DNA of 64,000 nucleotides from CAXXXW01 sp963665555 (GTDB lineage Bacteria > Pseudomonadota > Alphaproteobacteria > Thalassobaculales > Thalassobaculaceae). Below the pieces are notes generated by a model. The model was not told the DNA's origin. It was given only the letters and a program-made list of their open reading frames with translations, and did not search any database. Each line of letters begins with the position of its first letter. Within the stretch, counting starts at the first letter, position 1. The translations under genes and the position numbers were made by a program. Shown in pieces: positions 36,333-45,462 of the stretch. The stretch covers positions 1,550,001 to 1,614,000 of the forward strand of contig OY762308.1 of NCBI GenBank assembly GCA_963665555.2, in the 5' to 3' direction.

Positions 36333-37625
36333 TCAGTCCGGCTCCGCCCCGCGCACGCGCAGCTGCGTCACCTGGTTGCGGCTGCGGCGCAGCACCGTGA
36401 AGCGCACGCCGTGGAACAGGAACTCCTGGCCGACCGCCGGTATCGTCCGCGCCTCGTGCAGGACCAGCCCGGCGACCGTGGTCGCCTCCTCGTCCGGCAG
36501 GCTCCAGTCGAGTTCGCGGTTGAGGTCGCGGATCGTCGCGGTTCCGGCCACGACGAAGGACCCGTCCGGCTGGCGGCGCGGCCGGGCGGCGGAGACGTCG
36601 TGCTCGTCGTCGATGTCGCCGACGATCTCCTCCAGGATGTCCTCCAGCGTGACGACGCCCTGGAAGGTCCCGTACTCGTCCACCACGACCGCGAAATGCT
36701 CCCGCCGCGCGCGGAAGGCGCGCAGCTGGTCGAGCAGGTTGATCGAGTCCGGGATGAACCAGGGCGGGCTGGCGACCTTCTCGATGTCGAGGTCCCCCGG
36801 CCCCCCGGCCCGGGGATTCCCCAGCGCCCGCAGCAGCCCCTTGATATGGAGGACGCCGACGATCTCGTCCTGGCTGCCGCGGTAGAGCGGGATGCGGGTG
36901 TAGGGACTCTCCATCGCCGCCTCGAGGATGCGCTCCAGCGGCAGGTCGGCGTCGATCGACGCCACGTTGCGCCGGTGCGTCATCACCTCCTCGACCAGCA
37001 CCTGGTCGAGGTCGAGGATGCCGCGCAGCATGGCCCGCTCCTCGCCGATCTCCGGTTCGGGGCCGCGATGCATGTCGATCAGCCCGCGCAACTCCTCCTC
37101 GCGCGCCTCGGGGCCGAAATCGGCGGAGACGCGCAGGCCGAACAGGCCGAACGCGCCCCGCACGATGGCGCGCGCCCCCGCGCTCGCCGGCTTCAGGACC
37201 CAGACCGCGACCCGCACCGCCGGCGCCACCGCCAGCGCCGTCCGGTCGGCCCGGTTCAGCGCCCAGGTCTTGGGCAGCACCTCGGCGAAGATCACCACCA
37301 GCGTCGTCATGCCGATCGTCGCGTAGGCGACGCCGGCCTCGCCGAACATCGCGATCAGCACGCTGGTGGCGAGCGCCGAGGCGGCGATGTTGGCGATGTT
37401 GTTGCCGATCAGGATGGCGCCGAGCAGCGTCTCGTTCTGCTGGCGCAGTTCGCGCACGATCCGGGCCCGGCGGTGGCCGCGCAGGGCGAGCTGGTGCAGG
37501 CGGGCGTCCGAGGCGGCGGTGAGCGCCGTCTCCGAGCCGGAGAAGAAGGCGGACAGCAGCAGCAGCGCCAGGATCGCCGCGAGCGCGATCACCGGGCCGT
37601 CGCCGAGGGCCGCGAAGTCCGGCAT
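36333..37625 (-). CDS. CNNM/CorC-type transporter (hemolysin-like, DUF21-CBS)
   Basis: The 430-residue membrane protein has a DUF21 transmembrane part (four helices; SAFFSGSETALTAA is the hallmark), a pair of CBS domains (about residues 205-330, including EVMTHRRNVASID and VVVDEYGTFQGVVTLEDILEEIVGDI) and a C-terminal CorC_HlyC domain. Relatives are linked to magnesium or cobalt homeostasis rather than haemolysis. It follows aroB by 7 bp in an aroK-aroB-CNNM operon. Confidence 0.92.
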   Translation of the reverse strand: MPDFAALGDGPVIALAAILALLLLSAFFSGSETALTAASDARLHQLALRGHRRARIVRELRQQNETLLGAILIGNNIANIAASALATSVLIAMFGEAGVAYATIGMTTLVVIFAEVLPKTWALNRADRTALAVAPAVRVAVWVLKPASAGARAIVRGAFGLFGLRVSADFGPEAREEELRGLIDMHRGPEPEIGEERAMLRGILDLDQVLVEEVMTHRRNVASIDADLPLERILEAAMESPYTRIPLYRGSQDEIVGVLHIKGLLRALGNPRAGGPGDLDIEKVASPPWFIPDSINLLDQLRAFRARREHFAVVVDEYGTFQGVVTLEDILEEIVGDIDDEHDVSAARPRRQPDGSFVVAGTATIRDLNRELDWSLPDEEATTVAGLVLHEARTIPAVGQEFLFHGVRFTVLRRSRNQVTQLRVRGAEPD

Positions 37626-37632
37626 GGCGCGC

Positions 37633-38760
37633 CTACGCCCGGCGGGCGGCCAGCGAGCGGGCGACGACCGCGCGCGCCGCGCCCTCCCCGACATCCGCCG
37701 TCACGAAGGCGTCGCCGATCCCGCGCGCCAGCACGAACCGCATCCGGCCGTCCAGCACCTTCTTGTCGTGCCGCATCCGCTCCACCAGCCCGTCCGCCGT
37801 CCAGCCGCCGGCGCCCTCGATGTGCCCGATCTCGGTCGGCAGGCCGGAGCGGGCGAGGTGGCGGCGCGCCCGGTCCGCGTCCTGGCCGGGGCAGAGGCCC
37901 ATGTCGCGCGACAGGTCCAGCGCCAGCCCCATGCCGATCGCCACCGCCTCGCCATGCAGCAGCCGGCCGTCGAACCCCGCCTCCGCCTCCAGCGCGTGGC
38001 CGAAGGTGTGGCCGAAATTCAGCAGCGCCCGGCCGCCGGCCTCGCGCTCGTCCTCGGCGACGACGCGCGCCTTGGCCCGGCAGCTTTCGACGATGGCGAC
38101 GCGGCGCGCGTCCGGGTCGCCCGCCAGCACGCGATGGCCGTCCGCCTCCAGCCAGTCGAAGAAGCCGCGGTCGCGGATCAGCCCGTACTTCGCCACCTCC
38201 GCGTAGCCCGCGCGGACCTCGCGCTCCGGCAGTGTGTCGAGCGCGGCGGTGTCGATGACGACCAGGCCCGGCTGGTGGAAACTGCCCACCAGGTTCTTGC
38301 CCTGGCGCGTATTGATCGCGGTCTTGCCGCCGACGGAACTGTCCACCTGGGCGAGCAGCGTGGTCGGGACCTGCACATAGTCGAGGCCGCGCAGCGCGAT
38401 CGCGGCCGCGAACCCCGCCAGGTCGCCGACGACGCCGCCGCCCAGCGCGACCATCAGGCCGTCGCGCCCCACCCGCGCGTCGAGCAGCCAGTCCAGCAGG
38501 CGGCCGAGATGCGCCATGTCCTTCATCGCCTCGCCGCCCGGCAGGACGATGTGGCGGGGATCGAGGCCGGCCTCCGACAGCGCCGCCAGCGCCGGGGCGA
38601 GCCAGTGGCGCGCCACCCGCTCCTCCGTCGCGACGAAGGCGCGCCGGCGCCCGAACCGCGCGCGCGCCAGTTCGCCGAGCCGCGCCATCGTGCCCGCGCC
38701 GACATGCACATCGTAGGCGCGCTCGGCGAGATCGACCCGCACGGTCTCCATCGCGGTCAC
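37633..38760 (-). CDS. aroB: 3-dehydroquinate synthase
   Basis: Second enzyme of the shikimate pathway, converting DAHP to 3-dehydroquinate with NAD and a metal. The 375-residue protein has VALGGGVVGDLAGFAAAI, VPTTLLAQVDSSVGGKTAINTRQGKNLVGSFHQP, the metal glutamate in RAGYAEVAKYG and metal histidines in NFGHTFGHALE and LLHGEAVAIGM. The GTG start overlaps the aroK stop as GTGA; an ATG three codons in is the alternative. Confidence 0.96.
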   Translation of the reverse strand: MTAMETVRVDLAERAYDVHVGAGTMARLGELARARFGRRRAFVATEERVARHWLAPALAALSEAGLDPRHIVLPGGEAMKDMAHLGRLLDWLLDARVGRDGLMVALGGGVVGDLAGFAAAIALRGLDYVQVPTTLLAQVDSSVGGKTAINTRQGKNLVGSFHQPGLVVIDTAALDTLPEREVRAGYAEVAKYGLIRDRGFFDWLEADGHRVLAGDPDARRVAIVESCRAKARVVAEDEREAGGRALLNFGHTFGHALEAEAGFDGRLLHGEAVAIGMGLALDLSRDMGLCPGQDADRARRHLARSGLPTEIGHIEGAGGWTADGLVERMRHDKKVLDGRMRFVLARGIGDAFVTADVGEGAARAVVARSLAARRA

Positions 38761-39344
38761 GGCGCCGCCTCCGCCCCGTCGCGGCCGGCGGCCAAGCCCT
38801 CCAGCGCCTCGACCGCCAGGGCCACCGTGCGCTCGATCGGGCCGTCGCGGGACGAGACCGTGAGGTCCGCCTCCGCATAGACCGGGTATCGCTCGGCGAT
38901 CAGCGCCTCCAGCGTGGCGCGCGGGTCCGGCGTGCGCAGCAGCGGCCGGTCGGAGCGCCGCGACACCCGCTCGTACAGCGTGTCGAGATCGGCGCGCAGC
39001 CACACCGAGACCGCCGCGTCCCGGATCGCGGCCCGCGTCCGGGGCGACATGAAGGCGCCGCCGCCGGCGGCGATCGCGCGCGGCGGCCCTTCGAGCAGGC
39101 GGGCGATCACCCGCTCCTCGCCGCGCCGGAACTCCGCCTCCCCGAAGGTCTCGAAGAAATCCGCGATGGTGCGTCCGGCGGCGGCCTCGATCTCCTTGTC
39201 CGCGTCCACGAACTGGACGCCGAGCCGCTCCGCCAGCCGCTTGCCGACGCTGGTCTTGCCCGCGCCCATCGACCCCACCAGCACGACGCTCCGGGACAGC
39301 GGCCGCAGGCGGAAGGCCGGCCGCGATACGGAACCGGCGCTCAT
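38757..39344 (-). CDS. aroK: shikimate kinase
   Basis: Phosphorylates shikimate with ATP. The 195-residue protein has the P-loop GSMGAGKTSVGKRLAE, the substrate aspartate in FVDADKEIE, FFETFGEAEFRRGEERV, and AAGGGAF. It heads the aroK-aroB-CNNM operon and diverges from the small membrane protein and xerD side, the usual alphaproteobacterial arrangement. Confidence 0.96.
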   Translation of the reverse strand: MSAGSVSRPAFRLRPLSRSVVLVGSMGAGKTSVGKRLAERLGVQFVDADKEIEAAAGRTIADFFETFGEAEFRRGEERVIARLLEGPPRAIAAGGGAFMSPRTRAAIRDAAVSVWLRADLDTLYERVSRRSDRPLLRTPDPRATLEALIAERYPVYAEADLTVSSRDGPIERTVALAVEALEGLAAGRDGAEAAP

Positions 39345-39530
39345 CGCGCCGGACGCCCCGGCCGGAAGCGTCGTTGAATCGCGGGCCGCCGCCCGGTATC
39401 TTGCCGCGATCGCGCCATGGGCCGACGGTATCACGATTCCCCGCGCCGCCGCCAGACGCGGCGCGCGGGAGTCCGAAGGCGGGCCGGACCGCCGCCGGCC
39501 GGGCCGCGCGTAAGGATTCGGAAGCCTGCG

Positions 39531-39668
39531 ATGAGACCCTGGATCGTCCTGCTCGCCATCGTCCTGCTGGTCCTCGCCGGCGGATTCGCGTTCCTGTCGG
39601 TGTGGGACATACCGCCGCCGGTGGAGCGGGTCGAGAAGGTCGTGCCCGATGACAGGCTGGCGCGCTAG
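39531..39668 (+). CDS. 45-residue single-pass membrane protein
   Basis: A short frame starting ATG with one strongly hydrophobic helix (residues 4-24, WIVLLAIVLLVLAGGFAFLSV) and a charged tail DIPPPVERVEKVVPDDRLAR. The tail is expected outside the cytoplasm if the N-terminus is inside. Its last 20 bases overlap the start of the next gene, suggesting translational coupling. Small proteins with a DIPPPxxxVEKxVP-like tail occur in this position in related genomes as far as I recall; the function is unknown. Confidence 0.6.
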   Translation: MRPWIVLLAIVLLVLAGGFAFLSVWDIPPPVERVEKVVPDDRLAR

Positions 39669-41559
39669 CCGGCTCGCCGCCGCGGCGGCGGCGCTGCTGC
39701 TGCTGCTTGCGGCGGGCGCGGCGGGCGCGCAGGCGCCCCGGCCGCTGCTGCCGGAGGGGCCGCTGGAGCTGGACCGCGGCGGCGCGCGGGCCGCGCCCGA
39801 CGCGCCGGAGCCGGCGGCTCCGCCGCCCGCCGCCGCCCCCGTCGCCGCCGCCCCCGCTCCCGCCATCGCCGCGCCGGAGCCGCCCGGCGGGGAGGACGCG
39901 GCCGCCGGGCCGGCCAAGGCCGGCATCGGCGTCGGCGGGCTGGCCGGCGTGGCGCTGGAGACCGTCGGAACGCTCGACGCCGCCTCGGGCGGGTTCCCGC
40001 ACGACATGTGGGCGGGCACGCCGCGCGCCGTCGTCGCGCGCCTCGTCGACCTTATGCCCGCCGCCATGGCGTCTCCCGCCGCGCGGGACCTGCGCCGGCG
40101 CCTGCTGCTGACCGCGGCCGAGGCTCCCGCCGGGCCGGAGGGGCCGGCCGGGGACAGCCTGCTGGCGGCCCGCGCGCGCGCGCTGTTCCGGGGCGGCGAG
40201 GTCGCGGCCGCGCGCCGCCTGCTCGGGGCCGCCGCGCCGCTGCACCGCGACGAGGCTCTGGCGCGGCTTGCCGCCGACGCCGCCTTCCTCGCCGGCGGCG
40301 CGGGGCTGGCGCGGGCCTGCGCGGCGGCCGGGGACTGGGTCGCGCTCTCCGGCGACGCCTACTGGCAGAAGGCGCGCGCCTTCTGCGCGGCGGCGAACGG
40401 CGAATGGGAGCGCGCCGAGTTCGGCGTCCGCCTGCTGGTCGAACTGGGGGAGGAGGACGAGGTTTTCCTCGCCCTGATGCGCCGCCTCTCCGGCGAGGAA
40501 GGCTCCGCGCCCGGCATGGACGCGGCCGCGCTCCGGCCGCTGGACGTGGCGATGGCGCGCGCCGCCCGCGTCGCGCTGCCCGTCGCCGGCGCGGAGGAGG
40601 CGCCGGCATGGGCGCTCGCCGCCTACGCGGACGATCCGGCGGTCGCGGCCGACTTCCGCCTCGCCATGGCGGAGCGGGCGGAGCGGCGCGGCGCCGTCGC
40701 CGCGGCGGACCTGGCGACGCTTTACGCCGCGACCGCGCCCGGCGACCCGGCCGGGGACGGGGACGAAGCCGCCGCCGCGCCCTGGGGGCCGGCGGACCGG
40801 GCGGCGCTGTACCGGGCGGCGCTGGCGCAGAACTCGCCCTTCGGGCGCGCCCAGGCGATCGCCCAGGCGTCGGGGATCGCGGCGGCGCGCGGAAGCCTGG
40901 CCGCGACGGCGCGGCTCTACGCGCCGATGCTGCGCGGGATCGCGCCCGAATCGGCGTTCGGCTGGTTCGCGGCCGACGCGGCGCTGCTGCATGTCGCGGC
41001 GGGCGGCGGCGTCGATGCCGCCCGGCGCTGGATGGCGCTGGCCCGGCGCGAGGCGGCGCTCGACGCGCAAGCGCGCGCCGGTTGGGACCGGGCATGGCCG
41101 GCGATTCGCCTCGCGGCGGGCGGCGCGGAGCCGGAGCCGGCGCGGCTTTCCGCCTGGCTCGACGACCGCCCGGAAGGGTCCGCGCGCGGGACCGCGCTGG
41201 TCCTCGGCCTGTTCGAGGCGCTGGGCGACCCGGTTCCGGAGACGGCCTGGCGCGGGCTGGCCATGGCGCGGGAGCCGGAAGGCGCGCCCCCGGACGGGAA
41301 CGGCGCCGGAGACGCGCCCGCCGCCCGCCCGGGTTTCGGTTTCGCCGCCGCCCGCGCGCTCGCCGAGGCGGCGCGGGCCGGGCGGCTCGGCGAGACGGTG
41401 GCGCTGGCTATCCTCGCCGCCGGGACGCGGCCCTTCGCCGCCGCGCCGGCCGCCGACCTCGCGGGCGCGGTGGCGGCGCTGCGGACCGTCGGGCTGGAGG
41501 ACGAGGCGCGCCGCCTCGCCTTCGAGATCGCGCTGGCGGCGGGGTTCCGGCGGCGATGA
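39649..41559 (+). CDS. large exported alanine-rich protein of unknown function
   Basis: The 636-residue protein begins with a clear signal peptide (ASRLAAAAAALLLLLAAGAAGAQAP; cleavage near AGAQA). A proline/alanine linker (about residues 45-85) follows, then some 500 residues of alanine-rich helices with many R/E pairs, resembling a TPR-like helical solenoid (ARALFRGGEVAAARRLLG, MALARREAALDAQARAGW). I recognise no catalytic motif. It lies between the 45-residue membrane protein, which it overlaps, and xerD, which it overlaps by ATGA. It could be a periplasmic scaffold linked to the cell envelope; this is inference. Confidence 0.78.
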   Translation: MTGWRASRLAAAAAALLLLLAAGAAGAQAPRPLLPEGPLELDRGGARAAPDAPEPAAPPPAAAPVAAAPAPAIAAPEPPGGEDAAAGPAKAGIGVGGLAGVALETVGTLDAASGGFPHDMWAGTPRAVVARLVDLMPAAMASPAARDLRRRLLLTAAEAPAGPEGPAGDSLLAARARALFRGGEVAAARRLLGAAAPLHRDEALARLAADAAFLAGGAGLARACAAAGDWVALSGDAYWQKARAFCAAANGEWERAEFGVRLLVELGEEDEVFLALMRRLSGEEGSAPGMDAAALRPLDVAMARAARVALPVAGAEEAPAWALAAYADDPAVAADFRLAMAERAERRGAVAAADLATLYAATAPGDPAGDGDEAAAAPWGPADRAALYRAALAQNSPFGRAQAIAQASGIAAARGSLAATARLYAPMLRGIAPESAFGWFAADAALLHVAAGGGVDAARRWMALARREAALDAQARAGWDRAWPAIRLAAGGAEPEPARLSAWLDDRPEGSARGTALVLGLFEALGDPVPETAWRGLAMAREPEGAPPDGNGAGDAPAARPGFGFAAARALAEAARAGRLGETVALAILAAGTRPFAAAPAADLAGAVAALRTVGLEDEARRLAFEIALAAGFRRR

Positions 41560-42557
41560 CGCGCCGCCCCGCGCCCGGCCGCCCGGCCGCCGCGCGGCCC
41601 CCGCCGTCGGTCCATATCGAGTCGTTCATCGAGGCGATGCTGGCCGAGCGCGGCGCGGCGGCCAACACGGCGGCGGCCTACCGGCGCGACCTGGAGGATC
41701 TGGAGGGGTATCTGCGCCGGCGCGGAACGGCGCTGGAGACCGCCGGGCCGGAAGCGCTGAGCGACTACGCGGCGAGCCTCGAACGGGCCGGCCTCGCCCC
41801 GTCCACGGCCGCGCGGCGGCTCTCGGCGATCCGGCAATTCCACAAGTTCCTCTACGCCGAACGCCTGCGCCCGGACGACCCGAGCGCGACGCTGGACGCG
41901 CCCCGGCGCGGCCGCCCGCTGCCGAAAATCCTCTCCGCGGAGGAGGTCGAGGCGCTGCTGGCGGCGGCGCGGCGGGCCGGGGGCGCCGACGGCAAGCGCC
42001 TCGCCTGCCTGCTGGAGATCGCCTACGCAACCGGCCTCAGGGTCTCGGAACTGGCGGGGCTGCCGCTTTCCGCCGTCGCGCGCGACCGCCGCCTGCTGAC
42101 CGTGCGCGGCAAGGGCGGCAAGGAGCGCGTCGTGCCGCTGACCGACGCGGCGGCGGACGCGCTGGCCGAATGGCTGGCGGCGCGGGCGGAGCGCGCCGCC
42201 GGGGCCGCGCGCCGCGCCGGGGGCGCCGGGCCGCCGGACGGGGGATCGCCCTTCCTGTTCCCCTCCCGCGCGGCGGCCGGCCACCTGACCCGCCGGCGCC
42301 TGGGCCAGATGCTGAAGGAGCTGGCGGGCGCGGCCGGGGTCGATCCCGCCAGGGTCTTCCCGCACGCGCTGCGCCACGCCTTCGCCACGCACCTGCTCGA
42401 CCATGGGGCGGACCTGCGTAGCGTCCAGCGGATGCTCGGCCACGCCGACATTTCGACGACGCAGATCTACACCCATGTGCTGGAGGAGCGGCTGAAGGCG
42501 GTCGTCGCGCGCCACCACCCGCTGGCGAAACGGGGCCGGGAGCCGTCCGCCGGTTAG
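41556..42557 (+). CDS. xerD: tyrosine recombinase XerD
   Basis: Resolves chromosome dimers at dif together with XerC. The 333-residue protein has an N-terminal SAM-like domain (SFIEAMLAERGAAANTAAAYRRDLEDLEGYL) and the catalytic set: Arg in YATGLRVSELAGL, Lys in RGKGGKERVVPL, His-x-x-Arg in PHALRHAFATHLL, His in RMLGHADISTTQIYTHV with the nucleophile Tyr in the same segment. An alanine/glycine-rich insert near residues 210-230 is longer than usual. Its context (aroK-aroB divergent) indicates the housekeeping recombinase and not a mobile-element integrase. Confidence 0.94.
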   Translation: MTRRPAPGRPAAARPPPSVHIESFIEAMLAERGAAANTAAAYRRDLEDLEGYLRRRGTALETAGPEALSDYAASLERAGLAPSTAARRLSAIRQFHKFLYAERLRPDDPSATLDAPRRGRPLPKILSAEEVEALLAAARRAGGADGKRLACLLEIAYATGLRVSELAGLPLSAVARDRRLLTVRGKGGKERVVPLTDAAADALAEWLAARAERAAGAARRAGGAGPPDGGSPFLFPSRAAAGHLTRRRLGQMLKELAGAAGVDPARVFPHALRHAFATHLLDHGADLRSVQRMLGHADISTTQIYTHVLEERLKAVVARHHPLAKRGREPSAG

Positions 42558-44479
42558 GCTTCGCCGCTGTCTCCCGGCGGGCGGAACTCCGGGACCAGCC
42601 GGCGCAGTTCGGCGAGCGCGGCCGGGGCGTCGCGGCGGCGCGCGGCGTCCTCCAGCGCGTCGAAGGCGCGGACCGGGACCTCCAGCCCGGCGGCGCGCGG
42701 CGCGACCGCGCGGATCGCCGGGACGGCCGTTTCCGCCAGCGTCTCGCCGGCGCCGGCCAGCGCCTCGCGCAGCTTCTCGCCCGGCCGGGGGCCGGTGAAC
42801 GCGATCTCCACCCCGTCCCCGGGCGACAGGCCGGACAGGCGGATCATCTGCCTCGCCAGGTCGAGGATGTTGACCGGCTCCCCCATGTCGAGCACGAAAA
42901 TCCCGCCCGCCGGGCCGGCGCCGCCGGCCGCGCCGTTGCGCGCCAGCGCCGCCGCCCGGAGGACCAGCGCCACCGCCTCGCGCACCGTCATGAAGTAGCG
43001 CGTCATCTCCGGATGCGTCACGGTGACCGGCCCGCCGGCCGCGATCTGGCTTTGGAACAGCGGGATGACGGACCCGCTCGACCCCAGCACATTGCCGAAC
43101 CGCACGACGGCGAAGCGCGTCGCGCCGGGACCTTCCGCCGCGCCGGCCGCGTCCATCGCCTGGCAGTAGAGTTCGGCGGCGCGCTTGGCCGCGCCCATGG
43201 TGTTTTCGGGATCGGCGGCCTTGTCGGTGGAGATCAGCACCATCGTCCCGGCCCCGGCCGCGCGCGCGGCGTCGGCGACGTTGCGGGCGCCGACGGCGTT
43301 GACGAGGACGCCCTCCAGCGGGTTCGCCTCCACCAGCGGCACATGCTTCAGCGCGGCGGCGTGGAGCACGATGTCGGGCCGGACCCCGGCCATCGCCTCC
43401 GCGACCCGCGCCCGGTCGCGCACATCGCCGATCAGGGCGCGGCGCTCGACGCCGGGCGCGCGCTCGGCGACCTCCCGGTCGATCCGGTAGAGCAGGTATT
43501 CCGAGGCGTCCAGCAGGGCGAGCGAGGCGGGGGCGAGCGCGGCCGCCTGGCGCGCGAGTTCGCCGCCGATGGTCCCGCCCGCGCCGGTGATCAGCACCCG
43601 CCGCCCGGCGATCAGGCGGCGCACCGGCGCCGGGTCGAGCGCGGCCTGGGCGCGGCCCAGCACATCCTCCACGTCGATCGGTCGCGGCGCCAGGCCGGCC
43701 GGGCCGCCGTCGGCCCGGTCGAGGGCGTCGAGCCGGGGCAGGCGCGCCGCCGGCACGCCCAGCGCGTCGGCGGCGGCGACGATCCGGCGCACGGTCGCGC
43801 CGTCGATCTCCCGGCTCGTGATGACGAGGCGGCGCGGGGCCGTCCCGGCGCGGCGCAGGCCGGCGACCGTTTTTTCGAGGTCGTCGAGGCCGCCGAGCAC
43901 GGGAACGCCGCGGATGCTCCGGCCCACCCGCGCGTCGCGGTCGTCGACGATGCCGACCGCGCGGTAGGGCGCCTCGCGGCCGCGGGCCATCTCGCGGACG
44001 AACAGGTCCGCGCCGTCGCCCGCGCCGACCAGCAGGACCGGAACCCGGTCCCCCGCGCGGCGGTCGAGCAGCGCGGACAGCTCCCCGTCCCTGACCAGCC
44101 GGTGGAGCAGCCGCGGTCCGGCCAGCAGGCCGGTCAGCACGAAGACCTCGATAACCAGGAAGGAGCGCGGGAAATCCGCCAGCCGGTTGTACGCGAACTG
44201 GCAGGCGACGAAGAGGGCGACCGTGAGCACGGCCGCGCGCAGGATGCGGCCGAGGTCGCCGACGGAGGCGTAGCGCCAGACGATCCGGTGCAGTCCCATC
44301 CACGGGAACACCGCGCAAGCCACGGCGACGAAGATCGCAAGCCCGCCCAGCACCGTCTCCCGCGGCCACTCGAACAACTCGTCGCCGAGGCGCAGGTACA
44401 GCGCCAGCAGGAAGGCGGCGGCCGCCATCGCGAGGTCGTGCAGCAGGTTCGCGGCCAGGCGTCGGGTTCCGCTCCTCAT
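42554..44479 (-). CDS. membrane-anchored nucleoside-diphosphate-sugar 4,6-dehydratase (PglF/WbpM/CapD type)
   Basis: The 641-residue protein has four N-terminal helices, a first Rossmann domain (LLVGAGDGADLFVREMAR) and a second, catalytic short-chain dehydrogenase domain beginning VLITGAGGTIGGELARQAA. The catalytic region reads ISTDKAADPENTMGAAKRAAEL: a Thr/Asp/Met-x-x-x-Lys replaces the usual Tyr-x-x-x-Lys, as expected for inverting or retaining UDP-GlcNAc 4,6-dehydratases of this class. It provides deoxysugars for O-antigen, capsule or glycoprotein. It shares four-base overlaps with the epimerase and, through it, the WecA-like gene. Confidence 0.92.
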   Translation of the reverse strand: MRSGTRRLAANLLHDLAMAAAAFLLALYLRLGDELFEWPRETVLGGLAIFVAVACAVFPWMGLHRIVWRYASVGDLGRILRAAVLTVALFVACQFAYNRLADFPRSFLVIEVFVLTGLLAGPRLLHRLVRDGELSALLDRRAGDRVPVLLVGAGDGADLFVREMARGREAPYRAVGIVDDRDARVGRSIRGVPVLGGLDDLEKTVAGLRRAGTAPRRLVITSREIDGATVRRIVAAADALGVPAARLPRLDALDRADGGPAGLAPRPIDVEDVLGRAQAALDPAPVRRLIAGRRVLITGAGGTIGGELARQAAALAPASLALLDASEYLLYRIDREVAERAPGVERRALIGDVRDRARVAEAMAGVRPDIVLHAAALKHVPLVEANPLEGVLVNAVGARNVADAARAAGAGTMVLISTDKAADPENTMGAAKRAAELYCQAMDAAGAAEGPGATRFAVVRFGNVLGSSGSVIPLFQSQIAAGGPVTVTHPEMTRYFMTVREAVALVLRAAALARNGAAGGAGPAGGIFVLDMGEPVNILDLARQMIRLSGLSPGDGVEIAFTGPRPGEKLREALAGAGETLAETAVPAIRAVAPRAAGLEVPVRAFDALEDAARRRDAPAALAELRRLVPEFRPPGDSGEA

Positions 44480-45462
44480 CGCGCGGCGGCCTCCCCGGGC
44501 GGCGCGCCGGCGCCGCGGCCCTCCAGCGCCGCGACCGTCCGCGCCAGCCCGTCGGCCATGTCGAAGGGCGGCGTCCAGCCGTAGGCGCGGGCCATGCCGT
44601 CGTCGGCGATCTCCAGCGAGCCGTAGAGGCGGCGCGCCGCCTCCGGCCGGAGCGCCGTCGCGGCCGCGCGCGCGAGGCCGAACGGGTCCGGCGCGAGGCG
44701 GTCCGGCTTGCCCAGCGCCCGCAGGATCGCCCGGCAGAGGCCGCTCGTCGTCGCCGGCGCGCCGTCGTGCACCATGAACAGGCGGTCCTCCCCGCTCTCG
44801 TCCTCGACGCAGCGGGCCAGCGCCGAGGCGAGGTTCCCGACATAGACCAGCGCGCGGCGGTTGCCGATCCCCGACAGGGGAAGGACCCGGCCCGGCGCGC
44901 GCGAAAGCAGGCGGACCAGCGCGGCCACGTTCCCCGTTCCGCCGGGGCCGTACACCGCCGGCGGGCGGACGATCGTGACCGGCGCGCCGCCGTCTCGCGC
45001 GATGGCGAGGAGGCGCGCCTCGGCCTCCAGCTTGGCCCGGCCGTAGAATGTCTCCGGCCGGGGGGCGCTTTCGGGCGTAAAGGGCGCGCCGCGCGTCGCT
45101 TCCCCGTTCGCCTTGATCGAGCTGACGAAGACCAGGCGGCGGACCGGGCCGCCGGCCGCGGCGCGGGCCATGGCGGCGGCGCCCTCGACGACGACCCGCC
45201 GGTACTCGGCCTCCGCCCGCGCCTCGCCGCTCTCCGCGCCGGGCGGGGCGGCGAGGTGCAGGACCGCGCCGGCGCCGTCGAGGATGCGGGGCCAGTCCGC
45301 CTCCGGCCCGGCGTCGTCGAGGCGGAGGATTTCGCTGGCCGCCTCCAGGCCGGGCGCGTCGGGCCGGCGGACGACGGCCACGACCCGGTGGCCGGCCGCG
45401 CGCAGCGCGGCGCAGGCGTGGCGGCCGACGAACCCGCCGGCGCCGATTACCGCCACCCTCAC
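44476..45462 (-). CDS. NAD-dependent sugar epimerase/dehydratase
   Basis: The 328-residue extended short-chain dehydrogenase starts VRVAVIGAGGFVGRHACAAL, with a GxxGxxG nucleotide motif. Its catalytic lysine lies in FYGRAKLEAEARL (Tyr-x-x-x-Lys) and the serine in FVSSIKANGE. Family members reduce 4-keto sugars after a 4,6-dehydratase such as the downstream neighbour, for instance to UDP-QuiNAc; the exact product is inferred. The start GTG overlaps the upstream stop (GTGA). Confidence 0.9.
   Translation of the reverse strand: MRVAVIGAGGFVGRHACAALRAAGHRVVAVVRRPDAPGLEAASEILRLDDAGPEADWPRILDGAGAVLHLAAPPGAESGEARAEAEYRRVVVEGAAAMARAAAGGPVRRLVFVSSIKANGEATRGAPFTPESAPRPETFYGRAKLEAEARLLAIARDGGAPVTIVRPPAVYGPGGTGNVAALVRLLSRAPGRVLPLSGIGNRRALVYVGNLASALARCVEDESGEDRLFMVHDGAPATTSGLCRAILRALGKPDRLAPDPFGLARAAATALRPEAARRLYGSLEIADDGMARAYGWTPPFDMADGLARTVAALEGRGAGAPPGEAAAR

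Noticed and set aside
41556..42557. XerD-like recombinase as the integrase of a mobile element.
   Set aside because: Context (aroK-aroB-CNNM) and sequence fit the housekeeping recombinase, no tRNA attachment site is next to it, and the AT-rich island is over 10 kb away.
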